A stretch of 64,000 nt of DNA, from the NCBI GenBank assembly GCA_928722015.1, contig CAKMWI010000009.1, positions 46,266-110,265 of the forward strand, written 5' to 3'. Shown one piece after another: positions 18,355 through 27,375 of this stretch. Source of the DNA: Candidatus Gastranaerophilales bacterium. GTDB taxonomy: Bacteria > Cyanobacteriota > Vampirovibrionia > Gastranaerophilales > Gastranaerophilaceae. The position numbers and the translations under genes were made by a program. Position 1 is the first letter of the stretch. Each line of letters opens with the position of its first letter. The notes below the pieces were generated by a model. The model did no database searches and was not told the origin of the DNA. It saw only the letters and a list, made by a program, of their open reading frames with translations.

Positions 18355-21300
18355 ATGGATATGAAGATAATAAAGAAAAAGAAGCTAACAGCAACACTTC
18401 TTACAGCTTTATTTATTTCAAATCAAACATTAATGTTATCAGTCGCAGCAAGTGAAATAAGTGGTGTTACAGGTAACAATGGAATATTTAATATTGCACC
18501 TGGAGCAAGAATACCTGATTCTGACATTGGATATAGAAAATATCAAAACTTCAACCTTGATAAAGGTGATATTGCTAACCTTATATACAAATACGGTAAT
18601 CATGATATCGAAACCTTTGTTAACCTTGTTGATAACAAAATTAATATCAACGGGATTGTTAACTCGGTTAGAGACGGAAATTTTTATAATGGTAAAGCTG
18701 TTTTTGTTTCGCCTAACGGGATGGTCGTGGGAGCTTCCGGTGTTCTCAATGTAGGTTCTCTATCTGTTACAACGCCAAATGTGGAAACTTATCAATATTA
18801 TAAATCAAATCCAAAAGCTGATTTGTCTGAATTATATAAAAATACCCATAATAGTAATGTTTCTATTGGAGGCAAAATTATTGCAACAAACAATATTGAT
18901 ATAACAAGTGGAAATATAAACATCGCAGGAAAAACACTTGCCGGAACAGGAAATTCTTCTTCTATTACAGATAACAATCAAGCAGAAATTTTATTTAATA
19001 ATCTTGTAAACACAGACAACATTCATTCGGCCAACAACTTTAGTAATACAAAAGGAAATATTTCAATAATTTCTGGTACCGGAACAAATATTTCAGGTTC
19101 ACTCCGGAATATAGGACACGGTAACACATTTATAAATAATAAAGGTGAGAATGGAATAATAATTTCTGGTGAAGCAATAAACCATAACGGTAATAGTATA
19201 TTAGAAAATAATAATGGGAATATTGTTATTTCAGGACATTTAAAAAATGAAAACGGTCAACTAAATATCAAAAATGAAGGAAATCAAATTGACCTTACAC
19301 AAACAGGAAATATAACAAATAACAATGAATTATTGATTACTAATAATGGCATAGGTGGAACAAATATTGCCGGAAAAATCGTCAATAAAGGAAAATCAAT
19401 TGTTAACAATAATTCAGGTTCTCTTATTATTGGAGGCTCATTCATTAATGACGGAAATGCCGAATTCGTTAATAACGGAAACAATTTTAAAATAGAAGGC
19501 TCCATAACAAACACAAATGGGACGTTAGCTTTTGTCAATAATAACGGAAGCATCGACGTAACACAAAAAGGTAATATCTCAAACTATGGTAATGGTAAAA
19601 CTACAATGACCAATAGCGGTTCCGAAGGCATGAATATTTCCGGAAATATCAACTCTGATGGCGATTTGACTATGAATAACTCCGGAAATAATGGAATCAA
19701 TATTGAATCTTCTGCTAGAGTTAACGGAAAAGCTAATGTTAACATTAAAAACACTGCTACCGGTGGGGTTAATGTTAAAGGGTTAGTTAAAGCTAATAAC
19801 GATGTGAACGTTGACAACAAGAACAGTAATGTCGTTATTGGGGATAATTCGCAGAATGATAAATACGTTTCTGCGGGTAACGATATTAATATTCTTATTG
19901 ATAAAGGCTCTTTACTCAACTATGGGGTTGAGAAAGTTTTACTGGCTGCTGATGGCGATTTATCTATGAACGTTACAGACGGGTCTATTGGACTTGAAGT
20001 CGGGGGTGGGTGTCAGGGAGCTGCTTGTACTGGCGTTGGACCTAAAGCTGATGGCTCTCGAGACTTCACAAAATCTATTAACGCGCAGGTTAAGGGCAAA
20101 GTTAATGCTACTACTACTAAAGCTACTAAACCGGATGATTTAGTTATCAATTATGCGGCTATTGATTCTGATATGAACATTGATGCTATTAAGGCTGATG
20201 GTAGGGTTATTCTTACTGTTGATGATGATTATGGTAATAATAATTCCGGACCTAGATATAATATGGTTAATGTCTCTACTGATCCTAATAAGGCTAATGT
20301 TGAGGGAAAAGGCATTTCTCTTATTGCTAATGGCAATATTGGGGACATGGATAACAAATTAACTTTCAACCAGACTTCTACTGATGGCTATGCTATGGAC
20401 GTTTTGGCTAATGGTGATATTGCTATGAAGGGATTAGATGACAAATACACTAATACTGAAGTATGTGATTTAATTTCTAAAGAGGGCAGCATTTACTTTG
20501 AATCTTCTGGTAATTTACATATTAAGGAGACTACGGCGGATAAAGACGTTACTATTATTGCCAGAGGTAAGGACTTAGATATTGATTATTTAGGGACTGT
20601 ACCTAATATGCCTAATGATTATTTTGGACCTAATGGGGATATCAGACCGGACAGTGCTACTATTAAGGGCTTAGATATTAACACTAATGTTCCTGGGACT
20701 TTGGTGGATGGACCTAATGGACATGCTAATTCTGAGGTTACTATTAAGAATGTAGATGTTGATGGGAACACACATATTGTGGGAGATGACATTTACGTTG
20801 ATGGTAAACATTATAACTATACGGATGCTGCATACGGGACTGTAGAGGATGATAACAGGACTAACTCTACGGACAGTGATATTACTACAGCGCCGGTGAG
20901 ACCGGATGATGTTACTGGTATTGGTAGAGAAGAGGACGAACGTAACTACTATTACCCAAACGCTGATACTGATACAGATACTGACACAGATACTGATACA
21001 GATACTGACACTGATACTGATACAGATACTGATACTGATACTGACACAGATACTGATACAGATACAGATACAGATACTGACACTGATACAGATACTGACA
21101 CAGACACTGACACTGACACTGACACTGACACTGATACAGATACTGACACAGACACAGACACTGACACCGATACAGATACAGATACTGATACTGATACTGA
21201 TACAGACACTGATACTGACACAGACACAGACACTGATACTGATACCGATACAGATACTGACATTGATACAGATACTGACACAGACATTGATACCGATACA

Positions 21301-21804
21301 GACACAGACATTGATACCGATACCGATACGGACATTGATACTGACACAGACACTGACACCGACATTGATACCGATACGGACGATGATCCAATTATTCTTC
21401 CGGATGAAGACGGCAGCATTACTTTCATTCAAAGAAAACTTGATGACAATGATGTAGATGCTATCGATAAAAGACAATTTATGAGATTCAATGTTGCAGA
21501 GACATCAAAGCCCGTTTTAATGGAACAAACAAACAATGGTATTTCAAAACTGATTGATATTTCCAGAGGAGGAATAGCATTTAAACATAATAATTCAATA
21601 AAAACAGGTGATATTATTCCTGTCCATATAAAATATGGAACCCTGGATATTCAAGCTGATGTTAAAGTTGTTTCAGCTAATTCGACAAGGGCAGGAGCTG
21701 AATTTATCAATCTGGATAAAACAATTGCAAATCAACTTTTATATTTAAATATTATGTTAGAATCCGATAATCATTTACTTAAAACAAAATTATCTTCAAA
21801 ATAA
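18355..21804 (+). CDS. Giant adhesin C: TPS/FxxPxG domain, shorter repeats, Thr-Asp stalk, PilZ domain
   Basis: 1149 residues, the shortest of the three because its beta-helix region is reduced. The start could be 18355 (AGGGG 9 nt upstream) or 18361 (GAGGA 6 nt upstream). A Lys-rich signal peptide spans about residues 1-33. The TPS domain is identical at DNA level to adhesin A over 333 bp, with FVSPNG. A short repeat region follows, then the shared constant block, a 69-unit Thr-Asp/Ile-Asp stalk and a PilZ domain with RQFMR and DISRGG. Its 3' half matches adhesin B up to 21500 and then diverges, so the gene looks like a mosaic of A-like 5' and B-like 3' parts. Role is presumed surface adhesion. 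Confidence 0.85.
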   Translation: MDMKIIKKKKLTATLLTALFISNQTLMLSVAASEISGVTGNNGIFNIAPGARIPDSDIGYRKYQNFNLDKGDIANLIYKYGNHDIETFVNLVDNKININGIVNSVRDGNFYNGKAVFVSPNGMVVGASGVLNVGSLSVTTPNVETYQYYKSNPKADLSELYKNTHNSNVSIGGKIIATNNIDITSGNINIAGKTLAGTGNSSSITDNNQAEILFNNLVNTDNIHSANNFSNTKGNISIISGTGTNISGSLRNIGHGNTFINNKGENGIIISGEAINHNGNSILENNNGNIVISGHLKNENGQLNIKNEGNQIDLTQTGNITNNNELLITNNGIGGTNIAGKIVNKGKSIVNNNSGSLIIGGSFINDGNAEFVNNGNNFKIEGSITNTNGTLAFVNNNGSIDVTQKGNISNYGNGKTTMTNSGSEGMNISGNINSDGDLTMNNSGNNGINIESSARVNGKANVNIKNTATGGVNVKGLVKANNDVNVDNKNSNVVIGDNSQNDKYVSAGNDINILIDKGSLLNYGVEKVLLAADGDLSMNVTDGSIGLEVGGGCQGAACTGVGPKADGSRDFTKSINAQVKGKVNATTTKATKPDDLVINYAAIDSDMNIDAIKADGRVILTVDDDYGNNNSGPRYNMVNVSTDPNKANVEGKGISLIANGNIGDMDNKLTFNQTSTDGYAMDVLANGDIAMKGLDDKYTNTEVCDLISKEGSIYFESSGNLHIKETTADKDVTIIARGKDLDIDYLGTVPNMPNDYFGPNGDIRPDSATIKGLDINTNVPGTLVDGPNGHANSEVTIKNVDVDGNTHIVGDDIYVDGKHYNYTDAAYGTVEDDNRTNSTDSDITTAPVRPDDVTGIGREEDERNYYYPNADTDTDTDTDTDTDTDTDTDTDTDTDTDTDTDTDTDTDTDTDTDTDTDTDTDTDTDTDTDTDTDTDTDTDTDTDTDTDTDTDTDTDTDTDTDTDTDTDTDIDTDTDTDIDTDTDTDIDTDTDTDIDTDTDTDTDIDTDTDDDPIILPDEDGSITFIQRKLDDNDVDAIDKRQFMRFNVAETSKPVLMEQTNNGISKLIDISRGGIAFKHNNSIKTGDIIPVHIKYGTLDIQADVKVVSANSTRAGAEFINLDKTIANQLLYLNIMLESDNHLLKTKLSSK
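18436..18768 (+). repeat. Long direct repeat, copy 2 (adhesin C 5' end)
   Basis: Apparently identical to 9018-9350 in adhesin A. Flanking sequence differs on both sides. Confidence 0.9.
19736..20964 (+). repeat. Shared adhesin core block, copy C
   Basis: Nearly identical to 10972-12200 and 16121-17349. A few single-base changes are visible, including an Asp to Glu change near 20481 (AAAGAGGGC instead of AAAGACGGC). Confidence 0.95.
20965..21378 (+). repeat. Thr-Asp hexanucleotide array, adhesin C
   Basis: 414 bp, 69 GAY-ACN units with Asp-Ile variants. The last part matches adhesin B almost base for base except that B has one extra ACC-GAT unit near the end. Earlier parts differ at synonymous positions. 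Confidence 0.95.
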
Positions 21805-21824
21805 CTATAATTCACCATTCTTTT

Positions 21825-21869
21825 AAAGAAGAAAACTTCGTTATTTATATTAACGAAGTTTTCTTCTTT
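21825..21869 (+). terminator. Bidirectional terminator between adhesin C and the coiled-coil gene
   Basis: Perfect 19-bp inverted repeat (21825-21843 and 21851-21869) between convergent genes. It overlaps the 3' end of the minus-strand gene by 20 bp. Confidence 0.8.
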
Positions 21870-23934
21870 GTAAGTTTCTAGCTCTATAAGATGATACTTG
21901 TGTATTTGAAGATACAGTAGATTGAGTACTTCCAAATTGAGAACCTGCTGATTGTAAAAAGCTTGCTGTAGTCATACCATTTGCAAGTTTCTTTTGGAAA
22001 TTATTAGCAGCTTTTTCAGCGTAGGTATTAGCATTTAAAGATTTCAAATCGTTCAATCTTTCTTGAGCTGCTTGTCTTGCTTTGTCAGATGTGGCATTTT
22101 TAATCTGATTTTCAGCGGCTTTAATTTGCTTATCAAGTTTTCCGCCAGAAGCAGTAGCTTTTTCAAATACTTTTGCATTATGAGTATCTACTTTACCTTG
22201 GAATTTATTTGCCTGAGCTTGTAATTTATCAGCTTTACCTTGAATTTTATTAGCTTGAGTTTGAAGTTTTTCTGCCTTAGCAGCAGCATCTGTTCCTTTT
22301 GAAGCAACAGCATCAGTACCTTGAGAAGCGGCAGCTTCAGTACCTTGAGAAGCAGCAGCCTCAGTACCTTGAGCAGCGGCAGCCTCTGAAGTTTTAGCAG
22401 CAGCTTCAACACTTTTATCAGCTGCTTTTGAACCTAATTTATCAGCTGCCTTTTGAGATGCATTAGCTACTTCTTGGTTAACACTCTGGAATCCACTAGC
22501 CATTTCTTTTGTACCTTTAACTGCAGAAACTCCAGACATTACAGCAGCACCTGCAGAAGTTAAAGCACCTGCAATATTACCTTGTGCAGCATATACAGCA
22601 GTTTTTGTAACATTAGCAGCTAATTTACCATAGTTACCAACAGTTTCTACTGTAATACCAACTTTTTCAACAACGCCACCAGCTTTAATCATAGCTGCAC
22701 CAGCTGTTGCTGTAGGAGGCCATCCTGCCATTGCAGTACCAAGAGCAATCATACCTTTACCAACATACTGGGTACCCTGGCCTGCCATTGTTGTATATCC
22801 AGCAATTTCATCGGCTTTATTAGCGATATCTAAAGCCTTATTTGATTCAGTTTGCTGTGCCTGTACATTTTTAGCATTAATCTTAGCTGTTTTTTGATAG
22901 GCTTTAGAAGTTCTTGTTAAAACTCTTACCTTTTTATTTGTTGAAACTTGAACCTTTTTTAATTTAACATTACTATCACCAATGGCTGCTTGGTTAGATG
23001 TTAATTTTGTTGTCTTTTCTTGAAGTTGTTGTTGAGCATCTGTCTTATCAGTGGATGTTGATTCAGCAGATAAACTTGAATTAATTTGATCAATTTCTGC
23101 ACTAATAGTATCATTTTCAGCAGCAAGTTTCTCCATTCTTGCAGCTTCCCTTTGCATAATCTTTTGATTTTCTTTAATTTCTTTTTCGCCAAGTTTCATC
23201 TGCTTTTTGAAATTCTTTTCATCTTTCTTCATTTTAGAATCCAAAGATTTCATTTCTGCAGCAGATTCTTTCATTTGAGATGTGCTTTGTTCAGTCCTTG
23301 CAGTTGCGGATTGAGAATCACTTTTTGCAGATTTTGATTCTGAAACAGCAGCATCACCATCTTTTTCATTGGCTTTTTTATCATTATTTTTATTTTCAGC
23401 TTTTTGATTATCATCTGATAATCTTGAAACTGAACCTCTTTTATTGATTTCTTGACGAACTTTACCTAATTTTTTATCAATACTATTTTCTAAAAATCTA
23501 GGAATATTTGAATCTTTTAATTCATTTAAATCATCTTTCAAACTTAATAATTCAGAATCAGAAACAGCTGTCAAATTATCAAAATCATAATTACTTAAAT
23601 CTATTTTATCATTTTTTTCACTGCCTTGACTTGATTGAGTAGCTGAAGTTTTATTTGCAGAACTTGTACTTGAAACATCTGATACTGATTTTGCTGTATT
23701 TGCAGATACCACATTACCAGCAAAATTTGCACCTTGCGCAGCTCTTGCAGATGCAGCATTTCTGTTCCCACCAACCGTACTAATTGTATTAGAATTAGCT
23801 TTAAAAATAGAACCGTTCATTGTCATGTGAGCCGGAACTTTTGAAGACATAGCAGCTTTACCACTCTTGTTGTTTTTCATCAACTTGAGAAGCTTTTGAA
23901 TATCGGTATTTTGATTTACGCTGTTAATGCTCAC
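21850..23934 (-). CDS. Large coiled-coil protein with apolar Gly/Ala segment, unknown function
   Basis: 694 residues. It starts with GTG at 23934 after a GGAGAG site 8 nt upstream. No signal peptide is evident. Residues 1-110 are Ser/Ala/Asn-rich and probably disordered. Residues 190-380 are a Lys/Glu/Gln-rich coiled coil. Residues about 385-480 form a Gly/Ala-rich apolar stretch (for example GKGMIALGTAMAGWPP and GALTSAGAAVMSG) that could insert into membranes. Residues 490-550 contain short tandem repeats (TEAAASQG), followed by another helical coiled-coil region. The layout is reminiscent of type III translocator-like or phasin-like helical proteins, but I do not recognise a family. It stands alone, convergent with adhesin C. 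Confidence 0.7.
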   Translation of the reverse strand: MSINSVNQNTDIQKLLKLMKNNKSGKAAMSSKVPAHMTMNGSIFKANSNTISTVGGNRNAASARAAQGANFAGNVVSANTAKSVSDVSSTSSANKTSATQSSQGSEKNDKIDLSNYDFDNLTAVSDSELLSLKDDLNELKDSNIPRFLENSIDKKLGKVRQEINKRGSVSRLSDDNQKAENKNNDKKANEKDGDAAVSESKSAKSDSQSATARTEQSTSQMKESAAEMKSLDSKMKKDEKNFKKQMKLGEKEIKENQKIMQREAARMEKLAAENDTISAEIDQINSSLSAESTSTDKTDAQQQLQEKTTKLTSNQAAIGDSNVKLKKVQVSTNKKVRVLTRTSKAYQKTAKINAKNVQAQQTESNKALDIANKADEIAGYTTMAGQGTQYVGKGMIALGTAMAGWPPTATAGAAMIKAGGVVEKVGITVETVGNYGKLAANVTKTAVYAAQGNIAGALTSAGAAVMSGVSAVKGTKEMASGFQSVNQEVANASQKAADKLGSKAADKSVEAAAKTSEAAAAQGTEAAASQGTEAAASQGTDAVASKGTDAAAKAEKLQTQANKIQGKADKLQAQANKFQGKVDTHNAKVFEKATASGGKLDKQIKAAENQIKNATSDKARQAAQERLNDLKSLNANTYAEKAANNFQKKLANGMTTASFLQSAGSQFGSTQSTVSSNTQVSSYRARNLQRRKLR

Positions 23935-24059
23935 TTTTAAAGCTCTCCAAATTTAAAACTCTCTTATATATATAAAAAATTTTGAAATAGTGTGATTTCA
24001 GCGCTTTAGGATTTATTTACAATTGTTTACATTTACTTTTAGTTAAGAATTAAGCCTAT

Positions 24060-24088
24060 TTGCGTTAAAATTTTATTTTTGATAAAAT
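24060..24088 (+). promoter_or_regulatory. Predicted fabI promoter
   Basis: TTGCGT (24060-24065), 17-bp spacer, TAAAAT (24083-24088), about 40 bp before the fabI ATG and followed by an AGGGAGA ribosome site. Confidence 0.65.
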
Positions 24089-24127
24089 AAATAAGTAGAT
24101 TAAACTAAAATTTAGGGAGAACTTAAT

Positions 24128-24937
24128 ATGGATTTAATGAAGGGTAAAAAAGGTGTAATTTTTGGAGTTTCCAATACTCATGGCATTGCTTACGGAATTG
24201 CAAAACAATTACATGATGCCGGTGCAGAAATAGCTTTTACTTATGCAGGCGAAGCAATGGAAAAAAGAGTAAAACCTATTGCAGAAAGCATGGGAGCTAA
24301 AATTATTATGAGCTGCGATGTTACAAAAGAAGAAGAAGTAAAAGCAGTATTTGATGAATGTGAAAAACTTTACGGCAAAATTGATTTTGTTGTTCATGCT
24401 GTTGCATTCGCAAAAAAAGAAGACCTTATGGGTAGATTTATTGAAACATCTAAAGAAGGTTGGGATACCGCACTTGGCGTAAGTGCATATTCACTGGTTA
24501 CAGTTGCCCGTCATGCTGAACCTATCATGAATGAAGGTGGTTCTATTTTTGCACTTACATATCTTGGCTCAGTTCTTTCTGTACCAAGTTATAATGTAAT
24601 GGGAGTTGCAAAAGCCGCATTAGAATCAGCTATGAGATTTTTAGCTGTTGATCTTGGTCAAAAAGGTATTAGAGTTAATTGTATATCTGCTGGACCAGTT
24701 AAAACTCTTGCTTCAATGGGAATTAACGGATTTTCAAAAATGTTAAAAGCTGCCGTTGCAAGAGCTCCTTTAGGTAGAAATGTTGCTCTGGAAGATGTTG
24801 GTAAAGCTGGTCTATATTTAGCATCAGACCTTTCTACAGGAACAACAGGGGAAGTTATCTATGTTGATTGCGGTTGTCATTCAGCTTATGCATCAGCTAC
24901 TGAAATGGATATTCTTTCAAATAATCTTGAACTTTAA
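24128..24937 (+). CDS. fabI: Enoyl-ACP reductase FabI (NADH)
   Basis: 269 residues, the expected FabI length. The N-terminal nucleotide-binding strand KKGVIFGVSNTHGIAYGIA and the active-site YNVMGVAKAALE (Tyr-x6-Lys) are diagnostic of FabI rather than other short-chain dehydrogenases. It reduces trans-2-enoyl-ACP in the last step of each type II fatty-acid elongation cycle. A strong ribosome site (AGGGAGA) precedes the ATG. It is monocistronic, with its own promoter and a strong bidirectional terminator at its end. Confidence 0.96.
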   Translation: MDLMKGKKGVIFGVSNTHGIAYGIAKQLHDAGAEIAFTYAGEAMEKRVKPIAESMGAKIIMSCDVTKEEEVKAVFDECEKLYGKIDFVVHAVAFAKKEDLMGRFIETSKEGWDTALGVSAYSLVTVARHAEPIMNEGGSIFALTYLGSVLSVPSYNVMGVAKAALESAMRFLAVDLGQKGIRVNCISAGPVKTLASMGINGFSKMLKAAVARAPLGRNVALEDVGKAGLYLASDLSTGTTGEVIYVDCGCHSAYASATEMDILSNNLEL

Positions 24938-24960
24938 TTAATTAAATATATCAAAAAAAA

Positions 24961-24994
24961 AAAACAACTAAGATTTTAGAATCTTAGTTGTTTT
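24961..24994 (+). terminator. Bidirectional terminator between fabI and ribF
   Basis: Perfect 15-bp stem (24961-24975 and 24980-24994), TTAG loop, A-run before and T-run after, between convergent genes. Confidence 0.9.
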
Positions 24995-25035
24995 TTTTGT
25001 ACTATATAATAATCACATAGCTGTATAAAACTAGC

Positions 25036-25932
25036 CTACAAAGATTGAACATCGATATCAATTTGAGTCTTTAACTCATCGATATTTGCAAATTTAATTT
25101 CAGGTCTTAACATCTTTGTGAAATGTACTCTGATTTCTCTATCGTATAAATCACCCTTGAAATTAAACAAGTAAGCTTCTAGCATTTTAATTCCAGAATT
25201 AGATACTGTAGGAGATACACCAAAATTAGCAAGAGCACGATAAATCTTTCCATTGTCGAGCTCAACATCAACATCGTAAACGCCAAAAGGTGGTTCTACT
25301 ATATCAAGCGGATAAATAATATTAGCTGTAGGATAACCAATTTTTGCACCCAGTTGTTTACCTTTAATTACAGTCCCGGACACAGAAAATTTCCTTCCAA
25401 GCATAGATTGAGCCATATAAACAGAGCCTGTTTTGATATACTGCCTAATTGCAGTACTACTAATTACATCTCCAAAAATAGATTGAGGAGGAGTTGCAAA
25501 ATATAAATAATCAAATTTGATTTGACAATCAGACAGGAACTTTACATTACCGGATCTATCAACGCCAAATTGATGATTAAATCCTGTTGATATTGCTTTG
25601 GGTGAAAAATATTTGACCAATACATCTTCCAGATATTGAGTAGGAGTCATGTGGCAAACAGAACCAAAATCCAGTTCAAAGACATAGTCAACACCCAAAT
25701 CCTCCATATATTTATATTTATCTTCAAGAGTTAAAAGATATTTAGGAGATTCACCTTTGAAATAGCAATACGGATGCTCTTTAAAAGTAATTACAGCTGA
25801 CTGACATTTCTCTTCTTTTGCAAACTCAACAGCACAACTTATAACAGCTTGATGGCCTAAATGAACACCATCAAAAAAGCCAAGTGCTAATGATAAATTC
25901 GGAATCTCTCTAAGGTCTCTAATAATTTCCAT
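25036..25932 (-). CDS. ribF: Bifunctional riboflavin kinase/FAD synthetase
   Basis: 298 residues. The N-terminal FAD synthetase domain has the nucleotidyltransferase motif GFFDGVHLGH (residues 18-27) and ISSTAIRQYI near 160. The C-terminal riboflavin kinase domain begins near KGKQLGAKIGYPTANI (about 190). The protein converts riboflavin to FMN and then FAD. No strong ribosome site is visible before the ATG, and a TATAAT-like run lies immediately upstream, so the transcript may be nearly leaderless. Confidence 0.95.
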   Translation of the reverse strand: MEIIRDLREIPNLSLALGFFDGVHLGHQAVISCAVEFAKEEKCQSAVITFKEHPYCYFKGESPKYLLTLEDKYKYMEDLGVDYVFELDFGSVCHMTPTQYLEDVLVKYFSPKAISTGFNHQFGVDRSGNVKFLSDCQIKFDYLYFATPPQSIFGDVISSTAIRQYIKTGSVYMAQSMLGRKFSVSGTVIKGKQLGAKIGYPTANIIYPLDIVEPPFGVYDVDVELDNGKIYRALANFGVSPTVSNSGIKMLEAYLFNFKGDLYDREIRVHFTKMLRPEIKFANIDELKTQIDIDVQSL

Positions 25933-25990
25933 ATTATAATTATACTCTAAAAATTTAAAATGTAAAAATTGTTAATTATGTTAAATCTTA

Positions 25991-27274
25991 CTAATTGAAT
26001 AAAATTCCAACAATCGTTGCTGACATGTAGCAGGTCAAAGTTCCACAAATTAAAGCCCTAACCCCTAACCTAGCCAAATTTTTTCTTTGATTAGGTGCTA
26101 ATTCACCAATACCTCCAAGTAAAATAGCAATAGAACCAAAATTACCAAAACTACACAAAGCAAAGCTTGCAATCAAAAATGATTTCGGCGAAAGATGGAG
26201 TGATGAATTAGTTAAATCTAAATAAGCAACCATTTCATTTAATACAAGCTTAGTTCCCATTAATCCACCCACTGTAGTCGCCTCTTTTAATGGAACCCCC
26301 ATTAATACTGCAAATAAAGCAAATATTTTACCTAAAATCATTTTTAATGAAAGATGTGTCAAATCCATGCCTATAGAGGTCAGGTTAAAATGCAAATATT
26401 TTACAACAAGGGTACCAATACCTGCTAAAAACCAATCAATCATTGCTACAAGAGCAACTAAAGCCAGTATCATTGCAACAATATTTATTGCAACCTTCAT
26501 GCCCTCTGATGCACCGGAAGAGATAGCATCAAAAACATTAACATGTGTACGGTGGCGTTTACTGACAGAGAGTTTAAAATCTTTACTGGTCTCCGCTTCA
26601 TGCACCTCAGGATATACAATTTTTGAAATAACAAGAGCACCCGGAGCAGCCATAACAGATGAGGCCAATAAATATTGAGCAGGAATGCCCATTGCTATAT
26701 ATATAGGCATAGTAGCCCCCGATATACATGCCAAACTTCCTGCCATTGAAGCCAAGAGTTCTGATCTTGTTAAATTAGCAAGATATGGTTTTATCATAAT
26801 CTGAGCAACAATTTGCCCAACAAAGGCACTTGCAACATTCGATAAAGCTTCAGCACCACTTACATCCATTATTTTATTCATACCTTTACCCAAAATGGCA
26901 ACAACTCTCTGCATAATGCCATAATGGTAAAGTATATTAACCAAAATCATCATAAAGACCATTGAGCAAATAAGTTGGAGTGCAAAAATAGAACCTCCAC
27001 CGGAAAATAATTCTGTAAACTTCTCACTCATTAAACCGCCAAATACAAATTCACCGCCTTCACGGGCAAAAACTAAAAGTTTTTGGATAAATAATCCAAT
27101 TGCCATAAATAATTTTTGTCCGAGCGGAACTTTAAAAATAAATATAGCAAAAGCTACCTGTAAAACAAAACCAATTCCAACAGTTTTGTAATTGATAGCT
27201 TTTCTGTTATTAGACATCAAATATGCCAATCCAAAAATAAATATAATCCCTAAAATACCAATAAATCTATCCAT
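25991..27274 (-). CDS. Concentrative nucleoside transporter (NupC/CNT family)
   Basis: 427 residues with about 9-10 membrane helices. Conserved CNT segments are visible: GLMSEKFTELFSGGGSIFALQ, ASAFVGQIVAQIMIKPYL, and FALCSFGNFGSIAILLGGIG near the C-terminus. Members import nucleosides with sodium or protons. AAGGGG lies 5 nt upstream of the ATG. It sits 58 bp upstream of ribF on the same strand and may be co-transcribed with it. Nucleoside salvage would fit a host-associated lifestyle, but that is inference. Confidence 0.9.
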   Translation of the reverse strand: MDRFIGILGIIFIFGLAYLMSNNRKAINYKTVGIGFVLQVAFAIFIFKVPLGQKLFMAIGLFIQKLLVFAREGGEFVFGGLMSEKFTELFSGGGSIFALQLICSMVFMMILVNILYHYGIMQRVVAILGKGMNKIMDVSGAEALSNVASAFVGQIVAQIMIKPYLANLTRSELLASMAGSLACISGATMPIYIAMGIPAQYLLASSVMAAPGALVISKIVYPEVHEAETSKDFKLSVSKRHRTHVNVFDAISSGASEGMKVAINIVAMILALVALVAMIDWFLAGIGTLVVKYLHFNLTSIGMDLTHLSLKMILGKIFALFAVLMGVPLKEATTVGGLMGTKLVLNEMVAYLDLTNSSLHLSPKSFLIASFALCSFGNFGSIAILLGGIGELAPNQRKNLARLGVRALICGTLTCYMSATIVGILFN

Positions 27275-27307
27275 ATCGCCCCTTAAGTATTCTCATTACA
27301 ATTATAC

Positions 27308-27337
27308 AAAAAAAGAAGCCACATTGACTTCTTTTTT
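27308..27337 (-). terminator. Terminator between the TPR gene and the nucleoside transporter gene
   Basis: Stem AAAAGAAG/CTTCTTTT extended by A/T runs on both sides, so it can work in both orientations. Confidence 0.65.
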
Positions 27338-27375
27338 ATAAAAATGTGATAAAAATTAATGTTATAAAACTACAT

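Noticed and set aside
12201..21378. Hexanucleotide arrays as a frameshift-type phase-variation tract
   Set aside because: The unit is 6 nt, so gain or loss keeps the frame; wobble bases also vary, which reduces slippage. Length variation is possible, on/off switching is not.
8937..21804. Repeats of the adhesin locus as CRISPR or insertion-sequence structures
   Set aside because: No unique spacers between short direct repeats, no terminal inverted repeats and no transposase; the repeats are coding.
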